From assembly GCA_030429975.1 (NCBI GenBank), contig JAUIGB010000002.1:36493-100492 (forward strand): a DNA stretch of 64,000 bases, written 5' to 3'. The notes under the pieces were generated by a model. That model saw nothing but the letters and a program-made list of their open reading frames with translations. It ran no database searches and was not told the origin of the DNA. Positions 43,322 through 52,088 of the stretch are shown here, in pieces. The position numbers and the translations under genes were made by a program. Within the stretch, counting starts at the first letter, position 1. Every line of letters starts with the position of its first letter. This DNA comes from a bacterium. GTDB lineage: Bacteria; Patescibacteriota; Saccharimonadia; Saccharimonadales; Saccharimonadaceae.

Positions 43322-43621
43322 ATGAGACGAGCATTCGAAACCAACTTACCATCACACCTACGGGATGTGAGCGAACAATTTGAGCAAAGAACTCTGGGGG
43401 GAGTAGCATCTGTTAATGAAATGGTTAATAACATGGCGAACCAGGTCGAGTTCGCAGAAATGGTTCGTCACATGGGGCGAGGCGTCCTGAGCGAACAATA
43501 TCATAATATACACTCATCGGCAGAAAAATTTAGTCAACAATTACCACGCCTGCGAGAGCAATTGTTGTATGCCATAAAGCTACGTAACGCATACGTTGAT
43601 TATGAAGGAGCTACCGCATAG
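43322..43621 (+). CDS. Small helical protein, first of two paralogs
   Basis: Not recognised. 99 residues, predicted helical and soluble, with a perfect AGGAGGG before the ATG. It shares a layout with the 44250-44549 gene: FEQRTLGGVASVNEMVNNM matches FNTRMAEGGIESVEEMIDR, and LPRLREQLLYAIKLRNAY matches LPLLQEQLVHAQEMRALH. Confidence 0.72.
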   Translation: MRRAFETNLPSHLRDVSEQFEQRTLGGVASVNEMVNNMANQVEFAEMVRHMGRGVLSEQYHNIHSSAEKFSQQLPRLREQLLYAIKLRNAYVDYEGATA

Positions 43622-43629
43622 CCCAGCAA

Positions 43630-43711
43630 GCCGGCTAGCACCATCTCGTTAGCCGGCCAAACACTAACCAGCAGACAAACCATCTGCATTAGGCAGCGGG
43701 TGGTTTGTCTG
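43630..43711 (+). terminator. Two hairpins after the first small gene
   Basis: GCCGGCTA/TAGCCGGC (43630-43637, 43650-43657) and CAGACAAACCA/TGGTTTGTCTG (43672-43682, 43701-43711). Confidence 0.6.
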
Positions 43712-43763
43712 TTACGGCCTATGCTTGTCATAAATCCAAACACCAAATAGTATTGTTGTAGTT

Positions 43764-44180
43764 ATGGGAGAAAAACTATCTAGGGGTGAATACCTACTGT
43801 CTAGCGAACGGTTCGAGCAAATACTACCCCAAATATGCGACGACCAAACAAGCATGGATCCAGAGGGCTGGAGCCCGGACAATCCATTATGGGGGCACTG
43901 CGCCGTGGTGTCACTGGTCGCACAGAGGCTATACGGCGGAAATCTAATGCGCGCTTCATTAGATAACACGCCATATGCCGAGTCTGGATCACACTATATC
44001 AATGAATTCGACGACAATGACAGGCACGATTACACGGCAGAGCAATTCACTATTGGCTATCCCGAAGATTTGCAATACGAAGAACGAACGCGTGAATACC
44101 TGCTGTCCAACCCTGAAACATCTCGTCGATACGAATTGCTAGAAGCTCGGCTGAACCATATTGTCACGAACCAAACCTAA
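43764..44180 (+). CDS. YunG-like protein
   Basis: 138 residues. NPLWGHCAVVSLVAQRLYGG, then GSHYINEFDDNDRHDYTAEQF, match the YunG-type family, with conserved Cys, His and Asp spaced like a papain-like triad. The function of the family is unknown; the residues suggest a cysteine hydrolase fold, but that is my inference. It lies between two small paralogous genes. TAGTAT lies 10 bases before the ATG. Confidence 0.78.
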   Translation: MGEKLSRGEYLLSSERFEQILPQICDDQTSMDPEGWSPDNPLWGHCAVVSLVAQRLYGGNLMRASLDNTPYAESGSHYINEFDDNDRHDYTAEQFTIGYPEDLQYEERTREYLLSNPETSRRYELLEARLNHIVTNQT

Positions 44181-44249
44181 TGCTAGACTATTATCTGGCT
44201 TTGAAATAGTAAACAAAAAAACCACCAACATAGTAGAGGAGTTACATAA

Positions 44250-44549
44250 ATGGGACGCGAAGTTTTTGATGATTATGGAAAACAGCCTGATCACATTCAA
44301 TATACGGAATTAGAGTTTAATACCCGAATGGCGGAGGGCGGTATAGAGTCTGTCGAGGAAATGATCGATCGAATAAAATGTGAAATAGCATACATAGGTA
44401 TAACCGCCAGTTTGTGCCTACCTGACGAATCAGATTCTGTATCTTGGAGCTTTAACGCTCGTGGATACGACACCGATAAACTACCTCTGCTCCAAGAACA
44501 GTTAGTGCATGCTCAGGAAATGCGGGCTCTGCATAAAAGCTCTCAGTAA
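44250..44549 (+). CDS. Small helical protein, second of two paralogs
   Basis: Not recognised. 99 residues, acidic, predicted helical, with GAGGAG before the ATG. The N-terminal and C-terminal blocks resemble the 43322-43621 product; the middle has diverged. The stop codon abuts the stop of the next gene on the other strand. Confidence 0.72.
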   Translation: MGREVFDDYGKQPDHIQYTELEFNTRMAEGGIESVEEMIDRIKCEIAYIGITASLCLPDESDSVSWSFNARGYDTDKLPLLQEQLVHAQEMRALHKSSQ

Positions 44550-45014
44550 TTATCGCTTTGGCGTACGAAGAGTCAGAACATCATAAATTGCATATGCGAT
44601 TCCGGCCGTAATTATGAATGTTTTATTGTCAGACAGAAAGGTATATATTGCCTGTCCTGATTCATCCAAATTCAATGCCGTTCCTAATGGGCCCAGTATG
44701 AATGACGTTGCTAGCAATGCGAAAAATCCCGCGCCTAGTAATCTCTGCCAATGCCTAGAATAAGTTGGACCACTGAAAAGCAACAATACCGCTGGCACCA
44801 GCACCAAAAATGCAGCGACCACGCTTGAAAGTGGTGGTGATAATAAATCAAATCCAGCGCCCCGCACAAAAGGGGTTACGTCAGCCGTCCACATCTCGCT
44901 GATTAGGTATCCTGCGCACAGTGCAAGTCCCAACACGCCGAATCGGCGCTTGGTTATATATGTGACCGCAAACAATACGACAACGATTGCTACTAATACT
45001 GCTACTATACTCAT
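44550..45014 (-). CDS. Small polytopic membrane protein
   Basis: Not recognised. 154 residues with four to five membrane helices and short loops. A TKRRFG loop follows the first helix. It lies downstream of the DUF192 gene by 3 bases and is probably co-transcribed with it. Confidence 0.72.
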   Translation of the reverse strand: MSIVAVLVAIVVVLFAVTYITKRRFGVLGLALCAGYLISEMWTADVTPFVRGAGFDLLSPPLSSVVAAFLVLVPAVLLLFSGPTYSRHWQRLLGAGFFALLATSFILGPLGTALNLDESGQAIYTFLSDNKTFIITAGIAYAIYDVLTLRTPKR

Positions 45015-45017
45015 TAT

Positions 45018-45503
45018 CTAGTTGGCTCCCGACGGAAGGTTAACGAAGTCACCATTTTTTATACCCGTCCCTTCTATTGTACCGCTTACGGCTTCTATGA
45101 CATAGCGTGCATTTTGACTTGGTCTAAAAATCTTTGCGTTTTGATCATCAATATAGCTGGACGGCAGGGCATTTCTTACCATGTGCACCACTTTACCACC
45201 ACTATCCAACCATATTATATCTATGGCAAAGTACATGTCTTTCATCCATATCGACCACTTGTCTTCACTCCCAAAATCAAATAACATTACATGATTGGTG
45301 GTCAGGGTTTTGGTGCCAGATAGTCCCTGTATCAACTCGTCTTCGTCACGAAGTATGGTCACTTTATAATCTTTGGCCAGATCGAGCACCGGCGCGTTAG
45401 AACTTGTCTGCCACCATGCGAATATACCTACAAAAACAATAACTATGATAGCAACTAGCAGCCCGAAGTATCGTCCTTTATTATTTGCCGCCCCTTTTTT
45501 CAC
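45018..45503 (-). CDS. DUF192 family protein with membrane anchor
   Basis: 161 residues. An N-terminal membrane helix (about 12-32), then a DUF192 domain: ELIQGLSGTKTL, WSIWMKDMYFAIDIIWLDS and ARYVIEAVSGTIEGTGIKNGD are its hallmarks. The domain faces outside. Its biochemical role is unknown. It starts 7 bases after the rimK-like stop and is likely part of that operon. Confidence 0.88.
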   Translation of the reverse strand: MKKGAANNKGRYFGLLVAIIVIVFVGIFAWWQTSSNAPVLDLAKDYKVTILRDEDELIQGLSGTKTLTTNHVMLFDFGSEDKWSIWMKDMYFAIDIIWLDSGGKVVHMVRNALPSSYIDDQNAKIFRPSQNARYVIEAVSGTIEGTGIKNGDFVNLPSGAN

Positions 45504-45509
45504 CTAGCC

Positions 45510-46415
45510 TTATGCCCCGACTTTATCTTTCTTGTTTCGTCGTTTTGCATTCAACTCTACATATTCGATAATCTTTGTAGCTACATCGCGACCGGTAATC
45601 AACTCAGGCGTTTTTAGACTAGCACTAGAATTTACCTCCAGAACCAACGGTCCTCGAGCACTGCGCATCATGTCCACGCCACAAATAGGCAAACTCATAG
45701 CTTTCGCTGCTTTTACAGCTGTTTTCTTTTCTTCGTCAGTCAATTTCACTGCCGAGCCCTCGCCACCCTGATGCGTGTTACTACGAAAATCTCCGTCTAA
45801 ACTTTGCCGCTTAATACTCGCGACAACGCGACCGCCAACTACTAGCGCTCGAATGTCGGCGCCTGCGGATTCTTTTACAAACTCCTGAACCAGGAAATTA
45901 ACGCCCTCGACATAGAATGCCTGCATAACGGCCTTGGCTGCTTTTGGAGTTTCCGCCAACACTACGCCGTTGCCGTGAGTTCCACGCGCTACTTTGATTA
46001 TAAGTGGCGTACCTCCAGCCATTTCGACGACATCTTCAAAGTTGGCCGTTTCTCGAGCAAACACTGTCTTTGGAATATTCACCCCAGCCTTTGCCAGCAC
46101 TTGGTACGCGCGTAATTTATCTCGTGATCGATTGATTGCAAGAGACGACGCCGTGGTATATGTATCCCTGCTCTCGAATTGTCGAACGATAGCCGTACCA
46201 TACTTTGTATAACTTTGTGCAATACGAGGAATAATCGCGTCAAAGTCATTAAGTGACTTACCACGGTACCTAACAACCGGCTGGTTTCTTTCTATGGAGA
46301 CATAGCACTGTGCATAGTTAATTACCGTGACATCGTGACCACGGGCAATAGCGACTTCCTTTAGACGCTTTGTCGAATAGTTAGCAGAGCCTTTTGATAG
46401 GATGGCTATTTTCAT
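45510..46415 (-). CDS. rimK: RimK-type ATP-grasp ligase
   Basis: An ATP-grasp enzyme of the RimK family, which adds glutamate residues to the C-terminus of ribosomal protein S6 or to other acceptors. 301 residues; IKVARGTHGNGVVLAE is the ATP-binding loop, and VCGVDMMRSARGPLVLEVNSS holds the Mg-binding Glu and Asn. It overlaps the RimB-like gene by 4 bases. The acceptor protein cannot be read from the sequence. Confidence 0.92.
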   Translation of the reverse strand: MKIAILSKGSANYSTKRLKEVAIARGHDVTVINYAQCYVSIERNQPVVRYRGKSLNDFDAIIPRIAQSYTKYGTAIVRQFESRDTYTTASSLAINRSRDKLRAYQVLAKAGVNIPKTVFARETANFEDVVEMAGGTPLIIKVARGTHGNGVVLAETPKAAKAVMQAFYVEGVNFLVQEFVKESAGADIRALVVGGRVVASIKRQSLDGDFRSNTHQGGEGSAVKLTDEEKKTAVKAAKAMSLPICGVDMMRSARGPLVLEVNSSASLKTPELITGRDVATKIIEYVELNAKRRNKKDKVGA

Positions 46416-46909
46416 GTTACTTCGCGTCCTTCCTCTTCGTCCTTAGGGAATTCAATTCCATACTTTTTCTTTATTTCACGACGGTCGAGGCTAGACTTGG
46501 ATGAATCCACTAAAAATCGCCTGTTCAGTAATTTCCGTCCTAGTAGTATTGGGTAGATCTTTTTTGACCTATCGGCAAGCGTAAACCTATCCGTAAACAC
46601 CTTGGGGCCCAACTTTACCTTTAGCTTCACTTCATATCGCTTTTCTCTATGACCAAACGAATTTGCAACGAAAACTTCGCTATAATTTTTTGTACTCAAC
46701 TTGCGTGACATGTCGCCACATACTGGGTGATTGCCTAACAGCTCAAAAGTTAGCACACCTTCCTTTTCGTGAATGTTAGCGGCATGGACAGCAGACCGAT
46801 ACGCACCGGTATCGGTTTTTGCAGGAACATTGACCGCGTCCGTTTCTACAAAAGTCAAAACTTCTGATCGACCAATAATTACTTTGTGAAAATCGCTTCT
46901 AGAAGGCAT
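46412..46909 (-). CDS. RimB-like retropepsin-type aspartic protease
   Basis: 165 residues of the family annotated as ATP-dependent zinc protease. AKTDTGAYRSAVHAANI carries the DTGA active-site motif of retropepsin-like proteases; LLGRKLLNRRFLVDSS is the second signature. Such proteases are found with RimK, where they trim or control glutamylation. Co-transcribed with rimK. Confidence 0.85.
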   Translation of the reverse strand: MPSRSDFHKVIIGRSEVLTFVETDAVNVPAKTDTGAYRSAVHAANIHEKEGVLTFELLGNHPVCGDMSRKLSTKNYSEVFVANSFGHREKRYEVKLKVKLGPKVFTDRFTLADRSKKIYPILLGRKLLNRRFLVDSSKSSLDRREIKKKYGIEFPKDEEEGREVT

Positions 46910-46975
46910 AATAGTATTGTTATTTCGTTAATTTGTTACTTGAATATTTTAACATAATTTCCTATAATTTTCAAT

Positions 46976-48202
46976 ATGTCACACGTACTCATAGTTGGTC
47001 AAAAATTCTCTACTCTAACCGAGTATTTATTAGCACATGGCCATACATATACCCTACTCCAAGACGCTCGTAAAACCAAGTATCCAGACAAGAAATTCAA
47101 ACACCGCGTAGTGACGGGATTTGATGACATGACCGAAGTTATTGGACGTGTTGATAGATTGAAAAAACGACCAGACGCCGTTATTGCGACATACGAAAAT
47201 TATATTCTCGCAGCCGCAAAGATAGCCGACCATTTAGGACTCCCTGGTATGCCCATAGACGCGGCAATGCGGTGTACTGACAAAGAACTAATGCGTCAAG
47301 CTTTCATGAAAGCGCCCGAAAAGGTGAGTCCAGCGTTCAAGGTAGTGCAATCCGAGAATGACGTACGCGAATTTGCCACCAAGCATAGTTTCCCGCTAAT
47401 ACTAAAGCCCGCCAACCTAGCCAAGAGTCTGCTGGTCACTAAAAATCACTCGCTAGAGGAACTAGTGGCTAATTATAGAAAATCTGTCGATTTGCTAGAG
47501 AGCACGTATAAAAAATATGCCTCAGGTCGCACCCCAAAACTAATTATCGAGGAGTTTTTGGAAGGAAAAGTGTATTCCGTGGATGCGTTCGTTGACGCAG
47601 ATGGCACGCCTCATGTCCTAAAAAATATCGTGGATTATCAGACCGGTTACGACATAGGATTTGATGATAATTTTCACTACAGTCGTATACTACCCTCCAA
47701 GCTTTCGGACGTTGATCAGCGAGCGCTACTGCACTGCGCAGATATAGGAGCTCGTGCGCTAGGTATGAAAAGTTCGCCAGCACATATAGAAATCATCATG
47801 ACCGCGAACGGTCCTCGAATCGTAGAGATCGGCGCCCGCAACGGTGGATACCGTGAACGAATGCACCAAATGGCAAACGGAATAGATATAACGGGTGCCG
47901 CACTTGCGACTGCACTTGGCAACACGCCTGATATCGAATCAAAGAAGTCCGACAACGTAGCCGTTCTAGAATTGTTTCCCAAAAAAGCGGGCGAGTATAT
48001 TGGCATAGAAAACGAGGATAAACTTCGTAATCTATCCAGCCTCAATTATCTTTCAGTAAAAGCAAAGCCTGGCACGTTTATAGGCAAATCAGCCGATGGA
48101 TACAAAATGGCGGCAGTTGTGATACTGCACAACTCTAACGATGAACAATTCACCAAAGATTTAGACTTCGTCACGAACAATTGTCACGTTCAAACAAAAT
48201 AG
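46976..48202 (+). CDS. ATP-grasp ligase of unknown substrate
   Basis: A 408-residue ATP-grasp protein of the carbamoyl-phosphate-synthase/biotin-carboxylase type: FPLILKPANLAKSLLV (ATP lid), IIEEFLEGKVYSVDAFVD, HIEIIMTANGPRIVEIGARNGG (metal binding) and a C-terminal domain. It would join a carboxylate to an amine or thiol. Divergent from rimB with an excellent promoter TTGAAT-17-TATAAT (46940-46968), 7 bases before the ATG. A link with the rimK operon is possible. Confidence 0.87.
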   Translation: MSHVLIVGQKFSTLTEYLLAHGHTYTLLQDARKTKYPDKKFKHRVVTGFDDMTEVIGRVDRLKKRPDAVIATYENYILAAAKIADHLGLPGMPIDAAMRCTDKELMRQAFMKAPEKVSPAFKVVQSENDVREFATKHSFPLILKPANLAKSLLVTKNHSLEELVANYRKSVDLLESTYKKYASGRTPKLIIEEFLEGKVYSVDAFVDADGTPHVLKNIVDYQTGYDIGFDDNFHYSRILPSKLSDVDQRALLHCADIGARALGMKSSPAHIEIIMTANGPRIVEIGARNGGYRERMHQMANGIDITGAALATALGNTPDIESKKSDNVAVLELFPKKAGEYIGIENEDKLRNLSSLNYLSVKAKPGTFIGKSADGYKMAAVVILHNSNDEQFTKDLDFVTNNCHVQTK

Positions 48203-48220
48203 TTAACATGTTAACTATTT
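48197..48220. repeat. 24-bp palindrome overlapping two convergent stop codons
   Basis: AAATAGTTAACATG/CATGTTAACTATTT forms a perfect palindrome. It contains TAG of the plus gene (48200-48202) and TAA of the minus gene (48211-48213). The TAGTTAACATGTTAACTA core is identical to that at 1976-1993. Likely a two-way terminator. Confidence 0.72.
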
Positions 48221-49419
48221 ATTAGGCTACTGAGCTTGGCCACATGCGTTTCATTCGTCGGGTCAAATTTACATGTCATTGCATAGTCCATAATCATATT
48301 TATACTTTTACCCTTATCCATCTCCGATCTAATATACTTACATATCTTTACGAATCCCCTCTGATAAAGTATGTCGCGCGTCATCACGCCTATATGATTA
48401 TCGCCCTTGGTTCCCCTATATATTCGGTTTATCCTCTCGAATATACTGTCAGTCAGCTGTTCTTCGCTCAGCCTCTTATCCCCGGGCATCTTCTCGTTCG
48501 TGTTAGAATCTCTTGCGGTCACGATTTTTAACAGCTCTTTTCTGGTTTTTGGTTTGCCATCCAGCTGGCCCAAAGCGTTCGCTACATCTACATAACGTTC
48601 AATGTTCTTCGCTGGAATATTTCCAGTAATTGCATACTCAAACAACACCCCAAAACCTTCTTCGACATTTGAATAATTTTCTAATCCTGTACGTAAATCG
48701 TCTGATATTTTTTCGCCGTTTAGGGCGCGACCGGCGTGCATTAATACCTCATGCGCGAACAGACCCTTAGCCTGCACTGGAGTCATAGGAACTCTCTCTA
48801 TACCAACGCTGATTGTCCTGTTGACTGATGAAACGGCCAGACTCCCCTTGTTGCGTCGCGCGACAGACCACTCAGACCATGACTGATCAATATTTCTGGA
48901 CATGTACCGAAGCACTCTCTCTACACTGCTCGCAAAGTCCTCCGCCGTTATCATACCGTCGATGCCGTCAAAACCTAGGCATTCAAAAACCTTGCCGTAT
49001 TTTTCGTTCAGATACTTGGCTACGGACTGGGCTACATCCATATAGTCGTCGCCATTCTCACCGTCGGCGTATTTTTTTGCTAAATGTTCGTCAGTTTTTC
49101 CAAACACGGCGATAGAAGCTTGGGTCAATTCACCTGAAAGTCGTGCGATTTCGTCATCAGAATTGGATCGATTTAGGTCGCGTGCAATGGTTAAAAACCT
49201 CTGTCTATTCAACTGTGACTCGTAATAATATTGTTCGTATGAACCACTCTCTGCCCCTTTCAGGGCTCGCTCTCTGTCTATGTTATAGCTCTCGTGTAGG
49301 CCCGCCCTTCTCTCTAGCTCGTCACCATAACGTAGGATATCAGCACGAACCGACTCTCGCACAGGAGTAAAGGATTCAATAATATCGCTCTCATTTATTT
49401 TTGGAATTGATACGCTCAT
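48211..49419 (-). CDS. MATCAP/DUF1704-like zinc metalloprotease
   Basis: A 402-residue soluble protein. FAHEVLMHAGRAL has an HExxxH zinc motif and, about 30 residues later, NVEEGFGVLFEYAITG gives the QEGLA-like third ligand. This arrangement defines the DUF1704/MATCAP family (the QEGLA-motif proteins), whose animal members remove C-terminal tyrosine from tubulin. The bacterial substrate is unknown. TATAAT lies 8 bases before the ATG. Confidence 0.82.
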   Translation of the reverse strand: MSVSIPKINESDIIESFTPVRESVRADILRYGDELERRAGLHESYNIDRERALKGAESGSYEQYYYESQLNRQRFLTIARDLNRSNSDDEIARLSGELTQASIAVFGKTDEHLAKKYADGENGDDYMDVAQSVAKYLNEKYGKVFECLGFDGIDGMITAEDFASSVERVLRYMSRNIDQSWSEWSVARRNKGSLAVSSVNRTISVGIERVPMTPVQAKGLFAHEVLMHAGRALNGEKISDDLRTGLENYSNVEEGFGVLFEYAITGNIPAKNIERYVDVANALGQLDGKPKTRKELLKIVTARDSNTNEKMPGDKRLSEEQLTDSIFERINRIYRGTKGDNHIGVMTRDILYQRGFVKICKYIRSEMDKGKSINMIMDYAMTCKFDPTNETHVAKLSSLINS

Positions 49420-49490
49420 TGTAATAAATTATACCCCACATAATACCTATAGTTGATTTATATTAGTTTTTATGCTATAATAATTATATA

Positions 49491-50285
49491 ATGAAGATGG
49501 AGACACGGAAAAAGCAAAATCAGCTAGACCGTCTCAGGATTATTGCTGCTGGCGGTGGTGCACCCCATGCCGATAGTGCGCCCGCTATAAGAGAGGGGTT
49601 ATCGTTATCAAATGTCGATAAGCCGTCCGTGTTAATTATTCCCTCGGCAAAACGAACAGCTGTGAGTTTTGAAAGGGCAATTCCAGCTACAAAAGAATTC
49701 TTTAGAAGAATGGGCTTGAGTGTTGCCCTACTGCACAACTTTAATCAAGCTATTAACACTGAAGATGCCCTCGAGATGATTAACACTGCCGATTTTGTTT
49801 ACACCGCTGGCGGCGACACGCTGCATATGTTAGAGCAGTTACGCAAGGCAAAGATTGAGTCAGCTATCGCAGACAAGGCATTGCGTGGCGAACTAGTACT
49901 GTCTGGCGTCAGTGCCGGAGCTATTATGCCTATGGCTTGGGGCCATAGTGATTCACTCAGTTACCGCCCCGAGGCTAGCGACACATGGGATTACATACGA
50001 GTCGATGGAATGGGTCTCGTACCGACGGCTATCACGCCGCACTATAACACAATCAACGAACGACTTGGTGCACGCTCTGACAAATTTCATACGATGCTTA
50101 CCGAACAAGGTGATGATCTAGGCTTTGGTATCGACAACTACGCAGCCCTAAGGATTGCCGATGGTAATATTACACAATTCCAATCAAACCCAAATAATTT
50201 CATTCATGTTGTGCGTAACAATAACAATAGGATCACAAGCGAACCTATGACCGCTAGCGATTCTATTAGGCTATCAGAACTGTAG
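49491..50285 (+). CDS. Peptidase E-like (S51 family) protein
   Basis: 264 residues. The nucleophile Ser lies in LSGVSAGAIMPM, and FVYTAGGDTLHMLEQL and YNTINERLG are other S51 motifs. Such enzymes cleave Asp-X dipeptides or work like cyanophycinase. Two ATGs (49491, 49497) are possible; the first lies 9 bases after TATAAT in the promoter TTGATT-17-TATAAT (49453-49481). Confidence 0.88.
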   Translation: MKMETRKKQNQLDRLRIIAAGGGAPHADSAPAIREGLSLSNVDKPSVLIIPSAKRTAVSFERAIPATKEFFRRMGLSVALLHNFNQAINTEDALEMINTADFVYTAGGDTLHMLEQLRKAKIESAIADKALRGELVLSGVSAGAIMPMAWGHSDSLSYRPEASDTWDYIRVDGMGLVPTAITPHYNTINERLGARSDKFHTMLTEQGDDLGFGIDNYAALRIADGNITQFQSNPNNFIHVVRNNNNRITSEPMTASDSIRLSEL

Positions 50286-50301
50286 CAGTTAACTCCTTAA
50301 T

Positions 50302-51405
50302 TTACTTAAAGAGTCCGTGCTTTTTATGACCATCAAACTCTTCCAATAATTCTTTTTGTTTTTTGGAAAGTTTAGTAGGTGTATCGACTATTATTGTCAC
50401 TATATGCGGACCGCGTGACTCTCGCTGCAAATGCGGTACTCCATGACTAGATAATTTAAAGTCGGTTCCGCTTTGTGTTCCTGACGGCACCTTCATGGTC
50501 ACGATTCCATCGACGGTTTCAACATCAATTTCGGTTCCGAGCGCTGCATCCACCATATTTACATGTTCCTCGGATAGGATAATATCCCCCTCGCGAGTAA
50601 ACTTTTTGTGTGCCTTTACCCGAACATGAACATACAGGTCACCTTTGGCGCCCTGACCTACAGCCTCTCCGCGATCGCGTAAGCGTAAGGTGGCACCATC
50701 ATCTATGCCCGCCGGTATCTTGACTTTCAAATCTTGTTTTTTACGCTGGGTTCCCTTACCGTGACATACCGAACAAACTTTCTCAGGAACTTTACCCCTG
50801 CCCTTACACTCGCCACACGTAGCAGCCTGTTGGATTTGTCCAAAGATGGTATTTACAACCTGTATCTTTTGTCCATTTCCATCACACGATGGGCATTTTT
50901 TCATCTCGTGACCAGGTTCGACCGTAGAGCCTTTGCAATGCTCGCATTCATCATCCATGTCCATTGCGATTTTTTCTTCTTTGCCAAAAATTGCCTCTTC
51001 GAATGTGAGTGTGACCTGCACCTCGACGTCACGCCCCCGGCGCGGACCTCGTGATTGTTGTTGCCCCGCACCAAAGAACTGACTGAATATATCGCCCAGA
51101 CCTCCGTCGCCAAAATCAAAGTGAACATTTTGACCACCGAAGCCTCCGCCAAACGGATTACCACCGCCCGCGCCTCCGCCACTAGAACCGCCCACTCCCG
51201 CATGGCCAAACTGGTCATATCGCTGACGTTTTTGCTGATCCTTTAGGACCTCATACGCTTCGTTTACTTCCTTGAACTTCGTTTCGTCTCCACCTTCTTT
51301 GTCGGGGTGATGCTTAACAGCGGCTTTTCTAAAAGCCTTCTTTATCTCGTCGGCAGAAGCATTTTTGCCAACACCTAAAACTTCATAATAATCACGCTTC
51401 GTCAT
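50302..51405 (-). CDS. dnaJ: Chaperone DnaJ
   Basis: Co-chaperone of DnaK. 367 residues: J domain with HPD ([11 protein letters not shown]), a G/F-rich linker, four zinc-binding CxxCxGxG-type repeats ([31 protein letters not shown]) and the C-terminal substrate domain. A CIRCE element lies at 51425-51451; TACAAT lies 7 bases before the ATG. Confidence 0.98.
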   Translation of the reverse strand: MTKRDYYEVLGVGKNASADEIKKAFRKAAVKHHPDKEGGDETKFKEVNEAYEVLKDQQKRQRYDQFGHAGVGGSSGGGAGGGNPFGGGFGGQNVHFDFGDGGLGDIFSQFFGAGQQQSRGPRRGRDVEVQVTLTFEEAIFGKEEKIAMDMDDECEHCKGSTVEPGHEMKKCPSCDGNGQKIQVVNTIFGQIQQAATCGECKGRGKVPEKVCSVCHGKGTQRKKQDLKVKIPAGIDDGATLRLRDRGEAVGQGAKGDLYVHVRVKAHKKFTREGDIILSEEHVNMVDAALGTEIDVETVDGIVTMKVPSGTQSGTDFKLSSHGVPHLQRESRGPHIVTIIVDTPTKLSKKQKELLEEFDGHKKHGLFK

Positions 51406-51424
51406 CCGTTTTATTGTAGCAAAT

Positions 51425-51451
51425 TTAGCACTCAGTAATCAAGAGTGCTAG
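51425..51451 (-). promoter_or_regulatory. CIRCE operator of dnaJ
   Basis: TTAGCACTC-N9-GAGTGCTAG matches the CIRCE consensus TTAGCACTC-N9-GAGTGCTAA with one change. It is the binding site of HrcA, whose gene end is at 63924-64000. Confidence 0.92.
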
Positions 51452-52038
51452 TTGGTTTTCTTCATCGAGAGTAATGCGTCGATCAATGACCTCATCACTT
51501 TTACGCAATCCTGAGTTTCACCTACCTCGGGATGGAACTGAACACCCAAGAGAGGCTTGCTACGATGTCGCATCATTTCCGTGAAATTGTGATCAGATGT
51601 CGCTAATATTTCAAAATGGGGATCTGTCTCGTATATGGCACGGGTATGGTTTTTGTGAACAGTCATGCGGGCAGGAAAACCAGTTAATTCCCGTCCGGCA
51701 TCGTTCACGCTGATTTCGCGTAGACCGCTCTGCGGGTCGTCCATTACAGGCACGGCCTGATTGAGCGCTACGTGCATTAACTGCATGCCAATACAAATAC
51801 CCAAGATGGGTATGGGATTCATCATGATAAATTGCAGCTCATCAGCGTATTCATTCAATAAATCGACATAATCGGTATACCACCAACCACCGGATAGTAT
51901 TGCAAGGTCGTAGTGTTCCGAGTGAACATTATGTATCTGCTCGTGATGAACGGTTGTGACTTTATGTCCAGCGGCATTAACTACGCGTTGCAGTTCTTCC
52001 CAGGTGTCACTATCGTTATTTACAAGAAGTATGTTCAT
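51448..52038 (-). CDS. Class I glutamine amidotransferase-like protein
   Basis: About 196 residues. The Cys nucleophile lies in ILGICIGMQLM, and His and Glu in GVQFHPEVG, giving a complete triad. It is a stand-alone amidotransferase, and its partner is unknown. The inner ATG (52038) lies 7 bases after TATAGT. Its end overlaps the dnaJ CIRCE. Confidence 0.88.
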   Translation of the reverse strand: MNILLVNNDSDTWEELQRVVNAAGHKVTTVHHEQIHNVHSEHYDLAILSGGWWYTDYVDLLNEYADELQFIMMNPIPILGICIGMQLMHVALNQAVPVMDDPQSGLREISVNDAGRELTGFPARMTVHKNHTRAIYETDPHFEILATSDHNFTEMMRHRSKPLLGVQFHPEVGETQDCVKVMRSLIDALLSMKKTN

Positions 52039-52088
52039 AAAAACCACTATAGCAGAGTAAAAATCAAAAAAGTAGTATACTCGAATAT

